64,000 nucleotides of DNA. It comes from RBG-16-64-13 sp963718375. GTDB lineage: Bacteria > Actinomycetota > Thermoleophilia > RBG-16-64-13. Below the pieces are notes generated by a model. The model saw only the letters and a list, made by a program, of their open reading frames with translations. It did no database searches and was not told the DNA's origin. The stretch covers positions 682,001 to 746,000 of the forward strand of contig CAVQZD010000005.1 in NCBI GenBank assembly GCA_963718375.1, in the 5' to 3' direction. Made by a program: the position numbers and the translations under genes. Within the stretch, counting starts at the first letter, position 1; each line of letters opens with the position of its first letter. Positions 32,536 through 40,713 of this stretch are shown piece after piece.

Positions 32536-33680
32536 TGACTCCAGCCAAACCCTCGGTGCGACTGCTGCTCGTCGACCAGTCACCCGCGGCCCGACAAAAG
32601 ATCCGGTCGCTGTTCGAACCCAGGACGGGCATCCAGGTGGTCGGGGAAGCGGGTACCGCCCAGAAAGCGTTGAAGTTGCTCGCGGAGACCTCTCCCACCG
32701 CCGTGCTGATGGATTGCGACCTGCCCAAGCCCGGCAGCTTCGCCTTAGTGACAGAGATGATGACCGTACATCGCGTACCCATCGTCATGCTGACCAAGCA
32801 GAGCCGCATAGTCCCGAATGCTCTGGAGGAGAAAGCGCTGCAATCGGGAGCGGTGGCCATGGTCGCCCTGGCAGCTGAGGCGATGGGTACAGATAGGCTG
32901 GGACAAGACGATCTGATCAAGACGATCCGGACGATGTCCGAAGTGAAGGTCGTAAGGCGGCGCGGCACCCGACCCAGCGCCCAGGAGGCGAGCACCAGGA
33001 CCACCGACGGGAACGACGCCAGACCCAAACTCTTGAGCGACACGGGATCCACCGACTCCGATGAGCCGAGATCCGACGAGACGATCGAACTGGTCGCTAT
33101 CGGGGCTTCTACCGGAGGCCCGCAGGTCATAGAGACCATATTGAAAGGACTCTCCAAACGCCTCACGGTGCCGGTCGTGATCGTCCAGCACCTCAGTGAG
33201 GGTTTTCAGAACAACCTCATCCAATGGCTATCTGATGCCACCGGGACCCAGATCCGGGTGGCTCAGCATGGAGCTCCTCTGGTCCCTGGATTGGTCTACC
33301 TGGCTCCCGATCACCAGCACCTGGAGGTAAATCGCACCGGGCACATCGTCTTGACCGACGACCCGCCCGAGAACGGATCGCGGCCCTCGGTCTCGGTGCT
33401 CTTCAGATCAGTGGCCAAACACTACGGTCCTCACGCCATCGGTATCCTGCTCACAGGCATGGGGCGCGACGGAGCCATCGAGCTACGGACCATGAGGGAA
33501 CTGGGGGCTACCACGATCGCGCAGGACGAGCAGACGTCGACGGTGCACGGCATGCCGGGCGAGGCCATAAGACTGAAGGGAGCTCGCTACATCCTCCCGC
33601 CGGACCGCATCGTATCGGTGGTGGAGCGTCGGCTTCCTGCCAACGTCGTGCCACCCCCCAAGGCCGCCGCCTGCGGCTAG
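32535..33680 (+). CDS. CheB methylesterase with degenerate receiver domain (WspF-like)
   Basis: 381 residues; the ATG overlaps the cheA stop (TGATG). The N-terminal receiver keeps the acceptor Asp60 (LMDCDLP), but the paired acidic residues read DQ at 14-15 and the usual C-terminal lysine is not seen, so phosphorylation may be impaired. The esterase domain is intact: Ser in GASTGGPQV, His in VQHLSEGF, Asp in GMGRDGA. It removes receptor methyl groups, resetting the array. A 60-residue charged linker joins the domains. It ends the operon and converges on an MBL-fold gene with a four-base overlap. Confidence 0.93.
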   Translation: MTPAKPSVRLLLVDQSPAARQKIRSLFEPRTGIQVVGEAGTAQKALKLLAETSPTAVLMDCDLPKPGSFALVTEMMTVHRVPIVMLTKQSRIVPNALEEKALQSGAVAMVALAAEAMGTDRLGQDDLIKTIRTMSEVKVVRRRGTRPSAQEASTRTTDGNDARPKLLSDTGSTDSDEPRSDETIELVAIGASTGGPQVIETILKGLSKRLTVPVVIVQHLSEGFQNNLIQWLSDATGTQIRVAQHGAPLVPGLVYLAPDHQHLEVNRTGHIVLTDDPPENGSRPSVSVLFRSVAKHYGPHAIGILLTGMGRDGAIELRTMRELGATTIAQDEQTSTVHGMPGEAIRLKGARYILPPDRIVSVVERRLPANVVPPPKAAACG

Positions 33681-34576
33681 TGTAACCCCGCGATGTGTCT
33701 GACCTGGGCCTCCAGGTTGGCCATATATGCAGCCCTCTCTTGCTTGACGCTGCCCTTCACGTCGTACTCGTCGTGAGCCAGATGTTCGAGCGCTCGCTCG
33801 ACATCGCCGCCCGCGTCGTCTAGATACCGCTCCACGAGTTGCCTATGCTTGACTGTCTCTTTCGACGAGAGGTCGAGGAACTGGGCAACATCGTCCCCTG
33901 TGAGTACCCACCTGTGGGCGAGACCGAGAACGTGCGGATCAAGTCGGGCGATGCGCTCGATCGAATCAAGATAGTCCTGGTAGGAGGACAAGAACTCCAC
34001 CCGCACGTGCGGCGACGGCTCGGCCTCCAACACTCCGCAGGCGTCGCCGACAAACAGCGTATCCGTCTCCACCAGATGGTAGGAGAGCGAGTCTCTGGTG
34101 TGTCCAGGGGTCTCGTAGACCCTGCAGGTCAGGCCGCCCAGATCCAGCTCGTCGCCTTCTCCCAGCACCACGTCCAAGACGGTGGGGTTCACGGTCAGGT
34201 CGTCCGCAGAGCCGACCTGTTCGCGCAGCTCAGTGTGGCTGTCACTCAGCCGGTTCATCAAGTCCAACGCCGACGGCTTCTGGAGCAGACTCATGAGTCG
34301 CTCGTGCCCTGCCAGCTTGAGTCCCGGCAGACGCGCTTTGAGGTACGACGCAGCCCCCACATGGTCATAATGAGAGTGGGTGAGTAGCAGATACTGCAGC
34401 CCCGGATCTTCCCCCAGGAGCCCTCGCAGCGCGGTCAGATAGGCTGGTCCCAGCCAGTTCAGGCCCGCGTCTATCATAACGCTGGCTTCGTCACCCTGGA
34501 TCACGTACCCCGGATAGGCGACGCTGCCCAGCGCCGTCACGCGTGTAGCGACACGACCGTCTGATTCGAGTCTCAT
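33677..34576 (-). CDS. Metallo-beta-lactamase-fold hydrolase
   Basis: 299 residues. The metal motif is THSHYDHVGA (HXHXDH), with later ligands in PGHTRDSLSYH, GDACG and GLAHRWVL. This is a glyoxalase II-like arrangement with a helical C-terminal extension of about 80 residues. It would hydrolyse a thioester or ester in the cytoplasm; the substrate is not evident. It is monocistronic and faces the chemosensory operon. Confidence 0.88.
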   Translation of the reverse strand: MRLESDGRVATRVTALGSVAYPGYVIQGDEASVMIDAGLNWLGPAYLTALRGLLGEDPGLQYLLLTHSHYDHVGAASYLKARLPGLKLAGHERLMSLLQKPSALDLMNRLSDSHTELREQVGSADDLTVNPTVLDVVLGEGDELDLGGLTCRVYETPGHTRDSLSYHLVETDTLFVGDACGVLEAEPSPHVRVEFLSSYQDYLDSIERIARLDPHVLGLAHRWVLTGDDVAQFLDLSSKETVKHRQLVERYLDDAGGDVERALEHLAHDEYDVKGSVKQERAAYMANLEAQVRHIAGLH

Positions 34577-34701
34577 CTCGCTCCTTGTCTTGCCCGGCAG
34601 ACCCCAGAAGCATACATCACGGCCCTGCGACCTCGGGAGACTCAGGCTACAATCGACGCTTAGTGTCCAGACGCGAGCGCGCAGCAGAGAGGAGTCGCCG
34701 G

Positions 34702-34986
34702 ATGCCCATCAACCTCTCTATCAAGAAAGTGCCGGACGATGTCGCCCGGGGACTACACAACCGGGCGGCCGCCAACGGGAGAACCCTAAACGCGGAACTC
34801 CTGGACATTCTGAGACGCGCCTCCCACGGTCACGAGGAGGTCTCCATCGACGCTCTGCTTGAGAACGCCCAGAGACCAAGACCGGCCCTCGACGAAGCTA
34901 CGTCGCAGGTGCTCGCGGCCAAGGACGCAGAACAAGAGGAAGCGGCTCAACGCTTCGAAGACCTGCTGGGCAAGCCCGAGGGCTAG
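34702..34986 (+). CDS. FitA-type ribbon-helix-helix antitoxin-like protein
   Basis: 94 residues from the ATG at 34702 with GAGAGGAG upstream. The N-terminus (INLSIKKVPDDVARGLHNRA, then GRTLNAELLDIL) is the FitA/Arc ribbon-helix-helix domain. The acidic C-terminus resembles the part of FitA-like antitoxins that binds a PIN toxin. No PIN or other toxin gene is adjacent on either side, so it may be an orphan antitoxin or a small regulator of the next two genes. Confidence 0.8.
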   Translation: MPINLSIKKVPDDVARGLHNRAAANGRTLNAELLDILRRASHGHEEVSIDALLENAQRPRPALDEATSQVLAAKDAEQEEAAQRFEDLLGKPEG

Positions 34987-35019
34987 GTCCAGGAACCCCG
35001 CGCGATGAGAGGAGACAAC

Positions 35020-35622
35020 GTGAGTGACTGGACGATGGCCGGCAAGCCGGCTCTGCTGATAGTGCATATGCAGAAGTCTCTTTGCATGATGGGTGGCAGT
35101 CTTGAGGCCATGGGGCACTGCAAGGCCGTGCACGACGCCGGCATCATCCCCAACATCCAGGCCCTGCAGACGGCGTGTCGGGCCAAGGGGCTCCCGGTGG
35201 TCTTCGTGGTCGCCCGGCATCCTCTGACGTTCCACGTGCCCGCCTACGGGCCTTTCTGGCCAGCCGCGCGAGACATGGGCGTGAACCTCGAGGGAAGCCC
35301 CGACATTGAGATCATCGACGAGCTCGCGCCGGTCGAAGGCGAGCGGGTCTTCTACAACTGGCCGTTCAATGTGTTCCGAGTCAACGGGCTGGAAGACTAC
35401 CTGCGCGCCGAGGGTGTGGAGACGGTCGTGCTCACGGGAGTGGCCACTGGAATGGCTATCGGCCACGCCTCGTTCAGTCTGGCCGACCGCCTCTTCAGCC
35501 TGATCGTCCCCTCTGACACCTGCGCGGACGAGCGCGCGCGCCTGCACAGTGCCGTGCTCGAAGAGATGCTCCCTCCCATCGCACTCATCACCACCGCGCA
35601 GGATGTAGTAGCGCACCTGTGA
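35020..35622 (+). CDS. Isochorismatase-fold protein lacking the catalytic triad
   Basis: 200 residues from a GTG with AGGAG five bases upstream (an ATG 15 bases earlier is possible). The fold is recognisable (ALLIVHMQKS, GVETVVLTGVATGMA), but all three cysteine-hydrolase residues are changed: the Asp of the first strand is His16, the Lys of the central strand is Asn113 and the Cys after GVAT is Ala146. It is therefore unlikely to be an ordinary isochorismatase or nicotinamidase. It is coupled to the VOC gene by overlapping start and stop. Confidence 0.82.
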   Translation: MSDWTMAGKPALLIVHMQKSLCMMGGSLEAMGHCKAVHDAGIIPNIQALQTACRAKGLPVVFVVARHPLTFHVPAYGPFWPAARDMGVNLEGSPDIEIIDELAPVEGERVFYNWPFNVFRVNGLEDYLRAEGVETVVLTGVATGMAIGHASFSLADRLFSLIVPSDTCADERARLHSAVLEEMLPPIALITTAQDVVAHL

Positions 35623-36011
35623 GCCACATCGCACACCTAGCGATCTGGGTGGAGGATCTGGAGTTGATGCGCGACTTCTACTTAGAGGCGCTCGGCGGTT
35701 CGAGTGGCGAGCGTTACGAGAATCCATCCACTGGGTTCAACTCCTACTTCGTCTCGTTCGGCGAAGGTGCCCGACTGGAACTCATGAGCAGCCCTGATAT
35801 CGGGCCCCGACTGCCCCACCCCTCAGAGCACAGCGCCGGGTACGCACATATGGCCCTCGCGCTGGGCACCCGAGAGGAGGTCGACACCAAGGTCTCTGCT
35901 CTCGAGCGTTCGGGCGTGACCATCGTGTCCAGGCCCCGCGTGACGGGCGACGGCTACTACGAAGCCGTGGTACTGGACCCCGAGGGCAATCGACTGGAGC
36001 TCACCGGCTAG
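35619..36011 (+). CDS. VOC/glyoxalase-family protein
   Basis: 130 residues with two beta-alpha-beta-beta-beta modules: IAHLAIWVEDLELMRDFY and, near 77, AHMALALGTREEV. Potential metal ligands are His6, Glu in RLELMSS, His in AHMAL and Glu in NRLELTG, the glyoxalase I pattern. The substrate is unknown. It starts with GTG overlapping the preceding stop, so it likely works with the isochorismatase-fold protein. Confidence 0.85.
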   Translation: MSHIAHLAIWVEDLELMRDFYLEALGGSSGERYENPSTGFNSYFVSFGEGARLELMSSPDIGPRLPHPSEHSAGYAHMALALGTREEVDTKVSALERSGVTIVSRPRVTGDGYYEAVVLDPEGNRLELTG

Positions 36012-36373
36012 AGACCGACGCGATTAGTTATCCCCGGCCCTGGGTATAGGGACTGTCTGGGTATGTCGGATGACACGCGCGGTGGTGCGCTGGCCCCGTG
36101 CAAGCATCCTGTTTGCAGCGCTGGCTCTCGCTGCCGAAAAAACGGCTCGGGGAGGGGATCCGATTCAGTGACTTCATTGGCCGCCGCATTCTCTGACCCG
36201 CAGATCGCCCGCGTTCACACCGCTGTCTCCGGTCCGTACGGACCCGACCGATACGGCATCACACGTTGCAGAAGGGAGGTACGCCTGGGGGTACTGCATC
36301 AAGCACCGTGCAAGAGGTTCGAAAGAGTATCGATCAGAAGACCGTATCTGCACGACGGAGAGGGGTATTGACA
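36012..36373 (+). promoter_or_regulatory. 362-bp gene-free region upstream of the sugar importer
   Basis: No convincing gene. It holds a perfect 14-bp palindrome GGTCCGTACGGACC at 36231-36244, about 130 bp before the binding-protein start, a candidate operator for a sugar-responsive repressor. GGAGAGGGG lies just before the ATG. No clear -35/-10 pair was found. Confidence 0.45.
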
Positions 36374-37531
36374 ATGTCTCTTAAGAAGAGTGCGTTTTGG
36401 CTAGTTGCCGCCTTGCTGCTGGCGATGGTCTTGGCTGTTGCAGCCGTAGCCTGCGGCGGTGGAGACGAGACGACCACGACGGCGGTCGGCACCGAGACCA
36501 CCGCGGGTGGCACCGGAGAGTTCTCAGTCGGCGTTGTGTTGCCGACGAAGGACGAGCCGCGTTGGCTCCAGGACGAGCAGCGCTTCACGGATGCGTTCAC
36601 GACGGCCGGCTATGATGTGCAGATCCTGTTCAGCGCGAACGATTCTGCCACTGAGAAGCAGAATGTCGAATCGCTTATCTCACAGGGCATCAAGGTGCTC
36701 ATCATCTGCCCGTTTGACGGTGCAGCCGCCGGTGCAGCCGCCGAGGCGGCACAGGCAGCCGGCGTCAAGGTCATCTCATACGACCGCCTGATCCTCGACA
36801 CCAAAGCTGTAGACTACTATGTCACGTTCGACAGCATCAAGGTGGGCGAGGCCCAGGCGCAGTACCTGGTCGACAAGGCCACCGGTACCGGCAATCCGCT
36901 CTACCTATACACTGGCGCTGCTACCGACAACAACGCCTTCCTGTTCTTCCAAGGCGCGTGGAACATCCTGCAGCCCAAGATCGCTGACGGCACCTTCGTC
37001 GTTGCGAACTCCGACCAGGCGGTCGCCCTGAAGGACACGATGGAACTGACCCGCGATCAGCAGGCCGACATCATCGGCCAGACCAGCACCGACTGGAAGT
37101 TCGACGTAGCCAAGAGCTTGGCTGAGTCCAACCTGACAGCCGCTGCAGCCGATGCTAAGGGCGACGTGTTCATCCTCGCTCCTAACGACGGTACCTCCAG
37201 GTCCATCGCCGACGTGTTCGCCGCCGACTCCGCCATCACCAGCTTCGTGATAACCGGTCAAGACGCTGAGAAGGAGTCGGTGCAGTACATCATCGACGGC
37301 AAGCAGTCCATGACCGTACTCAAGGACGTCCGTACTCTGGTGGGTGACGCCATCAAGGCCGCGACTGCCTTCTTGGAGGGCAACACCCCCGAACAGACCG
37401 CCACCTACAACAACAACGTGGTGGATGTTCCGGCCAAGCCGTCCGAAGTGATCACAGTTGACAAGGCCAACATCCAAGCAACTATCATCGACTCCGGCTA
37501 CTATCAGGCGAGCGACTTCACGGGTCTATAG
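36374..37531 (+). CDS. ChvE-like sugar-binding lipoprotein of an ABC importer
   Basis: 385 residues from the ATG at 36374. Lipobox VAAVACGGG followed by a Thr-rich linker; then a two-lobed periplasmic-binding fold of the ChvE/XylF group: GVVLPTKDEPRW, LIICPFDGAA, VISYDRLI, DNNAFLFFQGAWN, VITGQDAEKESVQYI and KDVRTLVGDAIKA. ChvE-type proteins bind several aldopyranoses such as galactose, xylose, glucose or arabinose. The gene is followed by a strong hairpin and then ATPase and permease genes, the usual way of making excess binding protein. Confidence 0.92.
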   Translation: MSLKKSAFWLVAALLLAMVLAVAAVACGGGDETTTTAVGTETTAGGTGEFSVGVVLPTKDEPRWLQDEQRFTDAFTTAGYDVQILFSANDSATEKQNVESLISQGIKVLIICPFDGAAAGAAAEAAQAAGVKVISYDRLILDTKAVDYYVTFDSIKVGEAQAQYLVDKATGTGNPLYLYTGAATDNNAFLFFQGAWNILQPKIADGTFVVANSDQAVALKDTMELTRDQQADIIGQTSTDWKFDVAKSLAESNLTAAAADAKGDVFILAPNDGTSRSIADVFAADSAITSFVITGQDAEKESVQYIIDGKQSMTVLKDVRTLVGDAIKAATAFLEGNTPEQTATYNNNVVDVPAKPSEVITVDKANIQATIIDSGYYQASDFTGL

Positions 37532-37545
37532 ACCCTAGTGCTTGC

Positions 37546-37589
37546 GACTACAGGGACCGTGCGGGCTTGCTCGCGCGGTCCCTGTAGTC
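37546..37589 (+). terminator. Hairpin between sugar-binding protein and ATPase genes
   Basis: Perfect 14-bp stem (GACTACAGGGACCG at 37546-37559 with 37576-37589), 16-nt loop, 14 bases after the binding-protein stop. The tail is only weakly T-rich, so it probably acts as a partial terminator or 3-prime stabiliser lowering ATPase/permease expression. Confidence 0.7.
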
Positions 37590-37617
37590 ATATACTGGTG
37601 CGAAACGGGCAGGTGTG

Positions 37618-38403
37618 ATGGCCGAAAGCGTCCCCATCGTCGAAATGCGTGACATCTACAAGCGCTTTGCCGCTGTGGAAGCCCTGCGCGGTGTGGACCT
37701 GGCGCTGGAGAAGGGTGAAGTCCTGGGGCTGGTAGGCGATAACGCCGCAGGCAAGTCCACCCTGATGAAGGTGCTGAGTGGGGCGTATGTCCCCGACGGC
37801 GGTCAGATACTCATCGAGGGCAAGGCGGTTCACTTCAGCAGCCCGCTTGACGCGCGGCGTCTTGGCGTCGAGATGGTCTATCAAGACCTGGCGCTCTCCA
37901 ACAACCTCGATATCACCGCCAACATCTTCATGGGACGCGAGCTGACCTCCGTCAACGTCCGTCGCTTTGGCGTGCTGGACAAGTATAGGATGGAGCAGGA
38001 GTCGATCAATCTGCTCGATCGCCTCAAGATAAACATCCCCTCGGTGCGTCAGTTGGTGGAAAGGCTGTCAGGTGGGCAACGCCAGGCGGTCGCTATCGCC
38101 CGGGCCATGGCCTTCAACGCCAAGGTGATCATCATGGATGAGCCGACGGCAGCTCTCAGCGTCGCCGCCATAAGCCAGGTGCTGGAGTTGGTGCGACAGC
38201 TCAAGTCGCAAGGGGCATCGATCATCATCATCAGCCACCGCCTGGAAGACATCCACAGCGTCTGTGACCGGCTGATCGTCATGCGCACGGGGCGCAAAGT
38301 GCATGATGACAAGGTCTTGGCCGATCTGGATGAGTTCCGCAAGAACGTGGTCGCCTACATGATCGGGGCGCGAGACGACTTCGGAGAGGCGGGGGTCGCC
38401 TGA
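37618..38403 (+). CDS. Sugar ABC importer ATPase (single-domain)
   Basis: 261 residues. Walker A GDNAAGKSTLMKVL, signature RLSGGQRQAVAIA, Walker B VIIMDEPTAAL and the His switch in IISHRLEDI are intact. Most CUT2-type sugar ATPases (XylG, RbsA) are about 500 residues with two domains; this one has a single domain like FrcA, so it works as a homodimer. The ATG at 37618 is three bases after an alternative GTG. It overlaps the permease start by one base. Confidence 0.93.
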   Translation: MAESVPIVEMRDIYKRFAAVEALRGVDLALEKGEVLGLVGDNAAGKSTLMKVLSGAYVPDGGQILIEGKAVHFSSPLDARRLGVEMVYQDLALSNNLDITANIFMGRELTSVNVRRFGVLDKYRMEQESINLLDRLKINIPSVRQLVERLSGGQRQAVAIARAMAFNAKVIIMDEPTAALSVAAISQVLELVRQLKSQGASIIIISHRLEDIHSVCDRLIVMRTGRKVHDDKVLADLDEFRKNVVAYMIGARDDFGEAGVA

Positions 38404-39608
38404 TGGACGAACACGAGGGCTTTAGGTCGAGAGTCCGCGCAGGCATCGCGGCACTGCCGTCGGGCAACGTACGCGATTACGGCATGTACTTCGCGTTCGC
38501 CGCCATAGTGATCTTCTTCACGATCACCACCAACGGACTGTTCCTCTCTGCCAGGAACATCGGCGATCTGATCAACGGCAGCGCCTACATAGCCGTCCTT
38601 GCGATCGGCATGACCCTGGTGATCGTCATCCGACACATCGATCTCTCGGTAGGCTTCTTGAGCGGCGCTCTCGGGGCGGTCGCCGCTCTAGCTCTGAGGT
38701 ACTGGGGCTTCCCCATCTGGGCGACGATCTTGCTGGTGCTGAGTCTGGGGGTCGCGGCGGGTTCAGCCACCGGCTTCCTAGTGGCGAAGGTCAAAATCCC
38801 CGCTTTCGTAGCCACCCTCGGCGGCTGGCTCCTCTATAAGGGCGTCCTGCAGCTGCTCACCAGAAGCACCGGCACGATCGTGATACAGCAGGAGAGATAC
38901 AAGGCGCTCGGCCAAGGTTTCATCCCTGACTTTTCCCCTGGCGTGGGCTTCTTCGGACTTCACAAGCTCACACTTGTATTGGGCGCGCTTGCAATAGCCA
39001 TCTTCATACTGAACGAGTTGTGGAAGCGTTCGCAAGATCAGAAGCACGGTACCGAAGTCTCACCGATGAGTGTGTTTGTCGTTAAACTGGTGTTCATAGC
39101 CACAGTCATAGGCACCATCACGTGGCTCCTCGCCCGCTATCGGGGTCTCTCGTGGGCAGAGGCCATCCTGATAGCTGTGGTCATCGTGTACTCGTTCATC
39201 ACCACAAAGACCACTACGGGCAGACACATCTACGCGGTGGGTGGTAACCCTGAGGCCGCCCAGCTCAATGGCATCAGTGTCAGCAAGATCACCTTCCTCG
39301 TCTTCTGTTCGATGGGCTTGCTCACCGGTTTGGCCGGCATCCTCTACTCTTCGTGGCTCGGCGCCGCGAGCACCACGGCCGGCACGGGCGTGGAACTCGA
39401 CGCGATAGCCGCTGCCTTTGTGGGCGGCGCCGCCGTCTCCGGTGGAGTGGGCAAGGTGACCGGCTCGGTGATCGGTGCTTTGGTGATGGCTTCGCTCACC
39501 AAAGGTATGCAGCTGATGACGGTGGACATCTCCATCCAGTACATCGTCCGCGCAATGGTCCTGGTCGCGGCAGTGGTCTTCGACGTGACCACCCGCAGAA
39601 AGAAGTAG
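38403..39608 (+). CDS. Sugar ABC importer permease (CUT2, GguB/XylH-like)
   Basis: 401 residues with about ten membrane helices and the BPD_transp_2 family features: ISARNIGDLI-like N-terminus (FLSARNIGDLING), DLSVGFLSGALGAVAA, a cytoplasmic loop with the ATPase-contact sequence GGNPEAAQLNGISV, and a Gly-rich C-terminal AAFVGGAAVSGGVGKVTGSV. It forms the membrane channel for the ChvE-like binding protein. The start overlaps the ATPase stop (TGATG). Confidence 0.93.
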   Translation: MDEHEGFRSRVRAGIAALPSGNVRDYGMYFAFAAIVIFFTITTNGLFLSARNIGDLINGSAYIAVLAIGMTLVIVIRHIDLSVGFLSGALGAVAALALRYWGFPIWATILLVLSLGVAAGSATGFLVAKVKIPAFVATLGGWLLYKGVLQLLTRSTGTIVIQQERYKALGQGFIPDFSPGVGFFGLHKLTLVLGALAIAIFILNELWKRSQDQKHGTEVSPMSVFVVKLVFIATVIGTITWLLARYRGLSWAEAILIAVVIVYSFITTKTTTGRHIYAVGGNPEAAQLNGISVSKITFLVFCSMGLLTGLAGILYSSWLGAASTTAGTGVELDAIAAAFVGGAAVSGGVGKVTGSVIGALVMASLTKGMQLMTVDISIQYIVRAMVLVAAVVFDVTTRRKK

Positions 39609-39641
39609 ACGCCGCCAGACGCAGCGCCCTGGCCCCGAACT

Positions 39642-40601
39642 CTATGACCCTACGTTAGCGATAAGTTGGAGCAGTGAGAGGTCTGTCTCCTTCTTATTGG
39701 TGACGACTCCCTCCAGGGGCACCAGCACCAGCTCTTCGCAGCGGAGGCCCACCATCACGTCTGACTCACCCTCCAGCAAGGCCTCGACGGCCCGCGCCGC
39801 CATGCGCGTGCCCAAGATGCAGTCACGAGCGGAGGGGTGCCCCCCGCGCTGCATATGTCCAAGCACCGACTTGCGCACCTCGTGCCCCTCACAGTGCTCG
39901 CTGAGGTAGGCAGCCATCTCGTCCGCGGTACAGGTGCCCTCGGCCACAATGACTATGGTATGCAGCTTGCCCCGCTTTGACGCGTATTCGACCATGCGAC
40001 AGGCCTCCACTTCAGGCCGCTCGGCCTCGGGGATGGCGACCACCTCCGCTCCTCCGGCCAGCGCGGCATGGAGGGCCAGATCCCCCGAACCGCGGCCCAT
40101 CACCTCCACCACGAACACGCGGTTGTGGGCGGAGGCAGTGTCGCGGATCTTGGAGACCGCGTCGGTGATGGTGTTGAGACAGGTGTCGTAACCGATGGTG
40201 GCCTCGGTGCCCCACACGTCGTTGTCGATGGTGCCCGGGATGCCGACTGCCGGAAAACCCTGCTGACAAAGGGCATGCGCACCTTTGAGAGAGCCGTCGC
40301 CGCCTATGACCAAGAGACCGTCCACCTTGAGCAGGCTCAGACTCTCCAGGGCCGCCGCCTGGCCCTCAGGGGTGACCATTTGCGGGCACCGGCCCGTGCC
40401 CAAGATCGTGCCCCCGCGGTCTATGATGCCGGCTACGCTCTGGGCCTGCAGGTCGACGGCCTCGCAATCGATGATGCCGCTGTAACCGTACTTGAAGCCC
40501 GTCATGCGCGCTCCCAAGGCTATGCCGTGCCGCACGGCGGCCCGAATGGCCGCGTTCATGCCAGGAGAGTCTCCCCCGCTGGTGACGATACCTAGGTGCA
40601 C
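39642..40601 (-). CDS. pfkA: ATP-dependent 6-phosphofructokinase
   Basis: 319 residues from a GTG at 40601 with AAGGGGG upstream, matching the usual bacterial length; a longer upstream frame is rejected. IVTSGGDSPGMNAAIR, GGDGSLKGAHAL, PGTIDNDVWGTEATIG, MGRGSGDLALH and LGHMQRGGHPSARD are all conserved. GGDGS rather than GGDD points to ATP, not pyrophosphate, as donor. It commits fructose-6-phosphate to glycolysis. It is convergent with the sugar importer and divergent from the GT14 gene. Confidence 0.95.
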   Translation of the reverse strand: MHLGIVTSGGDSPGMNAAIRAAVRHGIALGARMTGFKYGYSGIIDCEAVDLQAQSVAGIIDRGGTILGTGRCPQMVTPEGQAAALESLSLLKVDGLLVIGGDGSLKGAHALCQQGFPAVGIPGTIDNDVWGTEATIGYDTCLNTITDAVSKIRDTASAHNRVFVVEVMGRGSGDLALHAALAGGAEVVAIPEAERPEVEACRMVEYASKRGKLHTIVIVAEGTCTADEMAAYLSEHCEGHEVRKSVLGHMQRGGHPSARDCILGTRMAARAVEALLEGESDVMVGLRCEELVLVPLEGVVTNKKETDLSLLQLIANVGS

Positions 40602-40713
40602 AATGACCCCCTTGCCGTCTGGATGCCGATCGCCACTCCTGCACATACCGAATTTAGCAGAGCAAGGCCGCGGATACTGGACACACCCGGTCGGCTGGAG
40701 TAGCGTTCGCTCC

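Noticed and set aside
36063..36371. Small plus-strand ORF in the region upstream of the sugar importer
   Set aside because: No ribosome site, Arg/Cys-rich composition typical of a random GC-rich frame, and it would cover the likely promoter.
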